Shown here piece by piece: positions 58,565-64,000 of a stretch of 64,000 bases of DNA. The position numbers were made by a program, and so were the translations under genes. The stretch is from Neoechinorhynchus agilis. Lineage: Eukaryota; Acanthocephala. Within the stretch, counting starts at the first letter, position 1. The number at the start of each line of letters is the position of its first letter. The stretch covers positions 6,386,001-6,450,000 of the forward strand of contig CM121341.1 in NCBI GenBank assembly GCA_051530055.1. Reading direction: 5' to 3'. Below the pieces are notes generated by a model. The model saw only the letters and a program-made list of their open reading frames with translations, was not told where the DNA came from and searched no databases.

Positions 58565-59459
58565 GGTGCAATGTGATTCCTTAAACCTTTTGTTTTATGT
58601 GAGCAATGGAAAGATCAATCCAATGTGGCGCGACTAAGCTGCGACCGGGAACCTTTATTAAATGCACGCCGAAGAATACGGGTATTGTTGGCGTTTTCCA
58701 GTATTTGAAATTTTAAAATCGGAATTGAGAAAAGCGTATTCATCAAAGTACGACTAAAAAGTAGGTTTTACGATCGTTCTTGGAAGCTGAAACTTTTGAT
58801 GTTTTCAGTATTTCCTCATCCTCGTTCATTTAGATAACTCGCTTTGTTCATGTTTTGTTGATAAAATCGTTTTCAACTGATTTTTGACGGTAAACAGAAA
58901 CTATATTGTGCGTAATTCGCCGTCGTCTTTTGGGATCCGTATTTTACGGCTTTCGTCGTTGTTTGATAGAACGTTGAACCATCCATCCCCGTACTCTGAA
59001 TGCTCGTCGCAATTTCTTTGCCGAAATGCCCGTTTTTCTTACAAGACTAACAATGTATTTTCGCGGCTAAGAGATATTGAGCAAATGTAAGCATTCTATT
59101 AGCTCCTATCTCTGCCACTCCCATAATAGTGTTTACCTCTCATTTAGACCGTTTAAACTAGTCCATTTATTAGATTAGTTGCTGCTTGTGACATTGAGAA
59201 ACATCCTCTTCACCTGTCTCAACAATGGCGGCATTGTTCTTCTTAAGAGCCACAAATGGCATCGTTTTTAGGACCTTTTTTGTGTCCAACTTCCTTTTTT
59301 AACACCCGCATTATTATCCCTTTCACACACACAATGGCGTTCTCATCCACACTTTTCTGTGCTATGCGATATTGAGGAGGATGCTCATGGCGCATATCAT
59401 CTTCCCAACTTCTAAGACAATATATTCCAAGAGAAATCTGCTGGCATAAATCCATCCTC
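58565..59459. other. intergenic / 5' region
   Basis: The reading frame of the next gene stays open upstream of its ATG to about 59370 (SSSQLLRQYIPREICWHKSI), so its true start may lie here in an earlier exon. Confidence 0.4.
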
Positions 59460-60260
59460 ATGCACCGCGAAGCCGTCTCTAATCTTCAAGGCCACAAGGT
59501 TCGTATACGGCTTTTATCGAAACTTGGACGTTTGTAAAATAATCTTTAGATGAACGGGATTTATCTGAATGGCCACACAAAAAGTACTGCTTTCGGCTCA
59601 ATCAGCGAAGAATTAGAGACTTATCAACGAGCAATACAAAATCTACTCGAAATGCCCACCGAGTTATTCGAGGTACGTCCCAAATTAGCACACTAAACGA
59701 TTTAAAACGCTTTTTGTAGACAATGAAAAAGAAAAATAGACAAGAGGCAATCAATCAAATCGTTGGATTTGCGAAACGAAACGTCATTGAAGATAAACAA
59801 TGGTGAGACACTCAAACCAAATTGAACCTATAATTATATTCGCTTCTTATAGGGCATCTTCAAACCAACACGACGCTTTGAAATCCTTTCGCCATCAAAT
59901 TCTCGATATCAGTGATTCCATCATCAATAACCATGTGTCCAAAAGCAATAATTGGAGCTACAAAATCGGATTTTGTTGTCATAACTGCGACTTTTCTTGG
60001 TATGTTTCCTTAAAGAGCTATATTTTTTAACAAAGAAATCCTACAGGGAGGTTCAGCACGTAATAAACGATCTATTGAAGTCTCTAACCGATCCATATCG
60101 GTTTTTGGACAGCTGTGAGATGAAATCGCCTCCGTCTTGTCAATGCCCATCGACCGAGCTTTTCGGCAATGCGGACGTTCAAATGCGTATAGATACTGCA
60201 CTTACCGGATCAGTTTTGTGTGATCAAAAGGCAATCGATAATAAGTGTTCGTGGCAGTGA
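59460..60260 (+). CDS. five-exon gene of unknown function
   Basis: Exons 59460-59498, 59550-59672, 59720-59802, 59853-59999 and 60047-60260 join in exact phase (606 bp, 201 residues). The four introns are 47-51 bp with canonical ends. Introns 3 and 4 both interrupt a Trp codon as TG|G. The protein is helical in its first half (ISEELETYQRAIQNLLEMPT, MKKKNRQEAINQIVGFAKRN). It then has a Cys-containing patch (GFCCHNCDFSW) and a Cys-rich C-terminal region (SCEMKSPPSCQCPS). The CCxxC and CxC groups might bind zinc. No family recognised. The clean splicing makes it a secure gene; upstream exons are likely because the frame extends 5' of the ATG. Confidence 0.75.
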
Positions 60261-60834
60261 ATGCTAGAAATTTCACAATGGAACATCGTTGTCATTAGAG
60301 GAAAAAGTAGATGATGTGTGCATGCAATTGTCTTTTTTGTTGAAGTGTTAACTGATCACAATTGTACAAACTAAATCGATAATAATAATACTTGAATTAA
60401 ACGGTGGTTCTTAGAATTAGCCACCTTGCAAATGCGCTTATCTCATTTCTTGACATTAGTGACAAGATCGGTGAAAGATGCAAGAGATTACTTTTTGGTG
60501 GAATAATTATCCTGGATGATTATGCCTTTGGAACCATAGAACCTCCATAAGAGATATTCATCAGGTGCGTGCATTGTGTGACTTTTGTTGGTAGAGAATG
60601 TTGATCTCTCAGATGTCAATGTGGATTTCTTTAAAGAAAATGCCACAATAAAATTCAACTGATTGATCGTAGAAAAAAAAGCGAACAGTTCGTGAACTGA
60701 AACACCAAAAAAAGGATTGGACGAATGCTGTGAGTTTTGGTTATCTACCTGGAATGTCACATTTCATCTCCCTGTCAGTGTCCCCTAAAGTCTCCATCAA
60801 ATCACGAAATATTTATTAAACGTAAACAACTCTT
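60261..60834. other. intergenic
   Basis: A 90-codon minus-strand frame (60488-60760) has plausible composition but no splice link and no recognised family. Confidence 0.3.
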
Positions 60835-60975
60835 TCATCTAATGAGAGCTCCGGGCGACTTGCTGCAATAACAGGTCATATGATCGGGGATTCTGGCTAG
60901 AATCGCATCTGAGTGGTTGCCACATCCGGACCAAGTGAATTTCCGACAAACCAAACAAACTACTTGGTAGCACAT
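60835..60975 (-). CDS. 46-residue Cys-rich conserved small protein
   Basis: From ATG 60973-60975 to TGA at 60835-60837. Sequence features: CLVCRKFTWSGCGNHSDAIL, then RIPDHMTCYCSK. The pattern CxxC-x-K-x-TW-x-GCG-x-H ... IP ... CxC is that of a very short, widely distributed eukaryotic protein family of unknown function, seen in fungi, plants and protists, probably a single zinc-binding knuckle. The usual length is about 40-70 residues, so this looks complete. AATAAA on the minus strand lies at 60812-60817, 18 bp past the stop. A competing longer frame (60839-61042) covers the same bases but lacks any recognisable content. Confidence 0.7.
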   Translation of the reverse strand: MCYQVVCLVCRKFTWSGCGNHSDAILARIPDHMTCYCSKSPGALIR

Positions 60976-61559
60976 ATGAAACAGAAAGTGAAGGTTGATG
61001 GGATCTCGAACGATGAAGGACTACCAAAGTACAAGCTAACATCTTAAATGGAACATAGTTGTCATAGCTACTCTTGTGAAGTACAGCAATTCGCCCATTT
61101 CTGATTCCAACGGACTCTTTTCGATGCTAAAAGACACTGTTTTAATCGTATTTCTGTTTATGACAATTCCGATTTAAGATCTATAGCGTCCTTATACCAC
61201 CACAGATGAAAATCCGGGATTAATCACTCGACTTGTTACATATATTTACACGTTCATGACAGTCGTTATGAATACTGAAGGGAAAAATCGTGGGCTCGAA
61301 AAAACGCTATTTAGTCTCATCCGAAATAATGTAGAAAATTTGAGTTAAGAAGATGAAGTTTGCAAAGATCGAAAATTCCGCTTTTGACAAATGACAGCTA
61401 TTTAACGTTCTACGAATTTTTGGGTTCGTTAATTATTTACATTAGACGACTTGAGATGTGAAGGCACATTCATGTGCTCAATTCAATTTAGTGCCAAGAT
61501 TTTTCAGTTGGGAAATCGGGCATTCGGTTCGATGCGTTTGTATGTGCGATTATTCGCTA
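60976..61559. other. intergenic
   Basis: No gene recognised. A plus-strand frame at 61451-61639 runs into the repeat array. Confidence 0.35.
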
Positions 61560-62225
61560 CGTTTTTAATGTTTCATGAACAATTTTTAAAGGAACGAAGA
61601 GAACTTGTTGATGAGAAGTTATCCATTTTCCCTTTATGAGAGAGAGGCCATTAGTTCTTTGTTAGGAGAATCGAGTTTATCTTATCGAGAATCCTGGAGT
61701 GTTTATTAGAGCTGCACCTCGAGGACGCTTGGAAGTGAAAGTCGAAATTTTATCAATGAACAATGTTTAAGGGAACGAAGAGAACTTGATGAGAAGTTAT
61801 CCATTTTCCCTTTATGAGAGAGAGCCATTAGTTCTTTGTTAGGAGAACAACATCGAGAATCCTGGAGTGTTTATTAGAGCTGCACCTCGAGGAGCGCTTG
61901 GAAGTGAAAGTCGAAATTTTATCAATGAACAATGTTTAAAGGAACGAAGAGAACTTGATGAGAAGTTATCCATTTTCCCTTTATGAGAGAGAGGCCATTA
62001 GTTCTTTGTTAGGAGAATCGAGTTTATCTTATCGAGAATCCTGGAGTGTTTATTAGAGCTGCACCTCGAGGAGCGCTTGGAAGTGAAAGTCGAAATTTTA
62101 TCAATGAACAATGTTTAAAGGAACGAAGAGAACTTGATGAGAAGTTATTCATTTTCCCTTTATGAGAGAGAGGCCATTAGTTCTTTGTTAGGAGAATCGA
62201 GAATCCTGGAGTGTTTATTAGAGCT
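61560..62225. repeat. about 180-bp tandem array upstream of PAPS synthetase
   Basis: Nearly four copies of a unit marked by GGAACGAAGAGAACTT, CCATTTTCCCTTTATGAGAG and CTGGAGTGTTTATTAGAGCT (starts near 61591, 61772, 61940, 62117). Copies differ by a ~15-bp indel (CGAGTTTATCTTATCGAGAA). The array ends about 150 bp before the PAPS synthetase ATG. Confidence 0.9.
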
Positions 62226-62372
62226 GCACCTCGGGGAAGGCTTTCTTTACACACCCAAGAGAAATGTTTTTACACGGTTACTACAGTAACCTTATAGACT
62301 TTCACACAAAACGCCTTTGCAATTATTGTCTTTTCGTCGATTCTGAGCATAAATCTTCATCATAAAAAGGAT

Positions 62373-64000
62373 ATGACCACAACAATGCACCAATTACGGC
62401 GAAGACGGGCATTTTTGAATGAACTATCGAAATTCGTTGGTTGTACTGTATGGTTGACTGGATTGCCTTCCTCTGGTAAAACAACCCTGAGTAAGGCCGT
62501 AGAGAACGTAATGTTGAAAGACGGGGTTCCGTGCTATGTGCTCGATGGAGACGAAGTTCGTAAAGGTCTTAACTCCGATCTTGACTTCACCGAGGAAGGA
62601 AGGCACGAAAACATTAGACGGTTCGCTCATGTTGCTCGTCTTATGGCGGACAGTGGTCAAGTTTGCATCGTTTCCGCAATTGCTCCGTATGAAGTACATT
62701 GACCCTTTATTTCCATTTATCTAAGAAATAGAAGGTCATGATAGATCGCGTCCGAGCTAAAGAAATTCACGCCGAGTGGGAAATACCTTTTATAGAAGTG
62801 TTCGTAGATTGTCCCTTGTCCGTTTGCACTCAAAGGGACGTAAAGGGCTTATATGCTTGGGCGAGAAAAGACAGCAATATCAAATTAACTGGTTTATCCG
62901 CACCGTACGAAAAGCCACAAAACCCAGACATTACAATAGACACCGATAAAATGGATTTGGATTCGTGCGTTCACCGGATTGTTGAGAATCTTTATGTCAA
63001 GATTGGAATCAAAAGTGAGAATTTTACTTCGACGAGTGGCACATCAGAGGACCTAGTGATTGATGCTGTTGACCTGCAATGGATGCAGGTACTCGTAGAA
63101 GGATGGGCGGCGCCTTTAAATACATTTATGGACGAAAATGATTATCTGCAATCTTTGCATTTTAGATCGATTGAACGAAATGGAAAGCGGTACTCACAGA
63201 GCATCCCAATAATATTGGCGATTGATGATTTCGACAAGCAAAGATTGCTTTATGCACAAAAAATTAATCTTATTTACAATGGAAAAATACGAGGAATCCT
63301 TGAAAAGCCTACATTTTAAAGCGATAGTTGGTAATAGGGTTCATATTGATGGCTTTGAACAAAAGTGAAGGAATTAGCTCTTTTTCGCTTATAAGATTTT
63401 TCATCATTTATCCAGCGCTCATGCAACATTTTATCCATTTAAATGTCGGTCAGTTTTGAACCGAATTTTATGTAATTTTAGCTTTTAAATTTTTCCTTAC
63501 AAATCGAACCGACTTTCGCTGTACCCATTTCGAAAGGTAGAATTTTGTGCGAAGGTGTTCGGGATTACTGATCGATCACATCCATCGATTTGTCGTATAA
63601 TGAATAAGGGCAGTTGGTTAGTTGGTGGCGGTAAACTGACTATATCCGAAGACAAAATAAAATGGAACGATGAATTGGACACATATCGCCTTACGGCCGA
63701 ACAAATAAAAATGGAGTATCGGAAGCGAGAAGCCGATTGTATGTATGCATTTCAACTAAGAAATCCTCTTCACAACGGCCATGTTTTATTGATTAAAGAA
63801 ACCTATCGAAAGCTCAGGAATGACGGATTCAAGAAACCTGTATTACTTTTGCACCCGATAGGAGGATGGACCAAAAGCGACGATATTCCGCTTTGTACTC
63901 GACTAGAGCAACACAAGCCCGTTCTGAAGGAGTTGCGGAGCGAAGGCATCGAATCCATTTTGTCCATATTTCCATCTCCTATGCTGTATGCAGGACCAGT
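62373..64000 (+). CDS. PAPSS: bifunctional PAPS synthetase (APS kinase + ATP sulfurylase), partial
   Basis: Makes the sulfate donor PAPS in two steps. Exon 1, 62373-62693: APS kinase P-loop GLPSSGKTTLS and LDGDEVRKGLN. Exon 2, 62732-63319, in phase 0: FVDCPLSVCTQRDVKGLY, then the sulfurylase start (VDLQWMQVLVEGWAAPLNTF, SIPIILAIDD). Exon 3, from about 63538 (CGAAAG|GTAG) to the window end: VEFCAKVFG, SWLVGGGKL, AFQLRNPLHNGH (the HxGH active site), LLLHPIGGWTKSDD and PSPMLYAGP. Domain order is that of animal PAPSS. Exon 2 runs to a TAA at 63317-63319, in CATTTTAAAGCG, with no clear donor before it. A one-base break (next possible donor GTTG|GTAATA) or an unusual splice is implied. Continues beyond the window. 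Confidence 0.92.

Noticed and set aside
60839-61042. 67-codon frame overlapping the small Cys-rich gene
   Set aside because: The overlapping frame carries a known Cys/Trp/Gly pattern and sits correctly before a poly(A) signal; this one has nothing comparable.

Overview
The window comes from a eukaryote, almost certainly a small compact-genome animal. Genes are split by short GT-AG introns (about 39-61 bp where both ends can be fixed by reading frame). The 3' splice sites are often of the form TTTAAAG or TTTTAG. The DNA is AT-rich and loaded with tandem satellites. The gene set is animal (IP3 3-kinase, PAPS synthetase, neuropeptide-type GPCRs, mitochondrial ribosomal protein L55, RNase kappa). 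Short introns plus acceptor-like TTTTAG sites directly before start codons make a nematode my best guess; a tardigrade or other small metazoan is not excluded.

Layout. 0-4.3 kb: end of a Met/Gly-repeat protein, then LINE fossils. 4.4-7.3 kb: a small membrane protein and the N-terminal half of a CWF19L1-like gene, both on the minus strand. 7.9-14.5 kb: four repeat arrays interleaved with minus-strand genes (a hypothetical protein, a helical BAR-like protein, an EF-hand protein, a second helical fragment). 15-18 kb: Penelope-like element ends, a zinc-ribbon protein, a 150-bp fold-back and an EME1-like nuclease subunit. 18.1-27.5 kb: a large inverted duplication (two 2,265-bp arms around a 4,820-bp spacer), each arm carrying the same GPCR, with a different GPCR in the spacer. 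29-34.6 kb: a one-pass membrane protein, a protein with three in-frame 32-residue repeats, and MRPL55. 35.3-36.4 kb: satellite array, then RNASEK. 37.4-43.3 kb: two tandem IP3 3-kinase paralogues with the same exon pattern. 43.5-46.3 kb: a 133-bp-type satellite, a tRNA-like element with a palindrome, and another LINE fossil. 47-51.4 kb: an unknown small protein and a GH13 alpha-glucosidase of bacterial/fungal type whose intron is five tandem copies of a 304-bp unit. 51.5-55.3 kb: the same satellite as at 35 kb in opposite orientation, ending on a Penelope-like fossil. 58-61 kb: two unknown genes and a 46-residue Cys-rich protein. 61.6-64 kb: a 180-bp repeat array and PAPS synthetase running off the end.

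How the genes relate: no operon-like pathway is evident. The clearest functional pairs are the two IP3 3-kinases (inositol phosphate signalling) and the GPCR cluster. The strongest structural theme is repeats that grow out of, or into, genes: the EF-hand gene ends inside its array, the glucosidase intron is an array, a coding exon is triplicated, and a 133-bp array carries a protein reading frame. Several convincing genes contain one-base frame breaks, which could be real decay or residual assembly errors; I cannot tell which.
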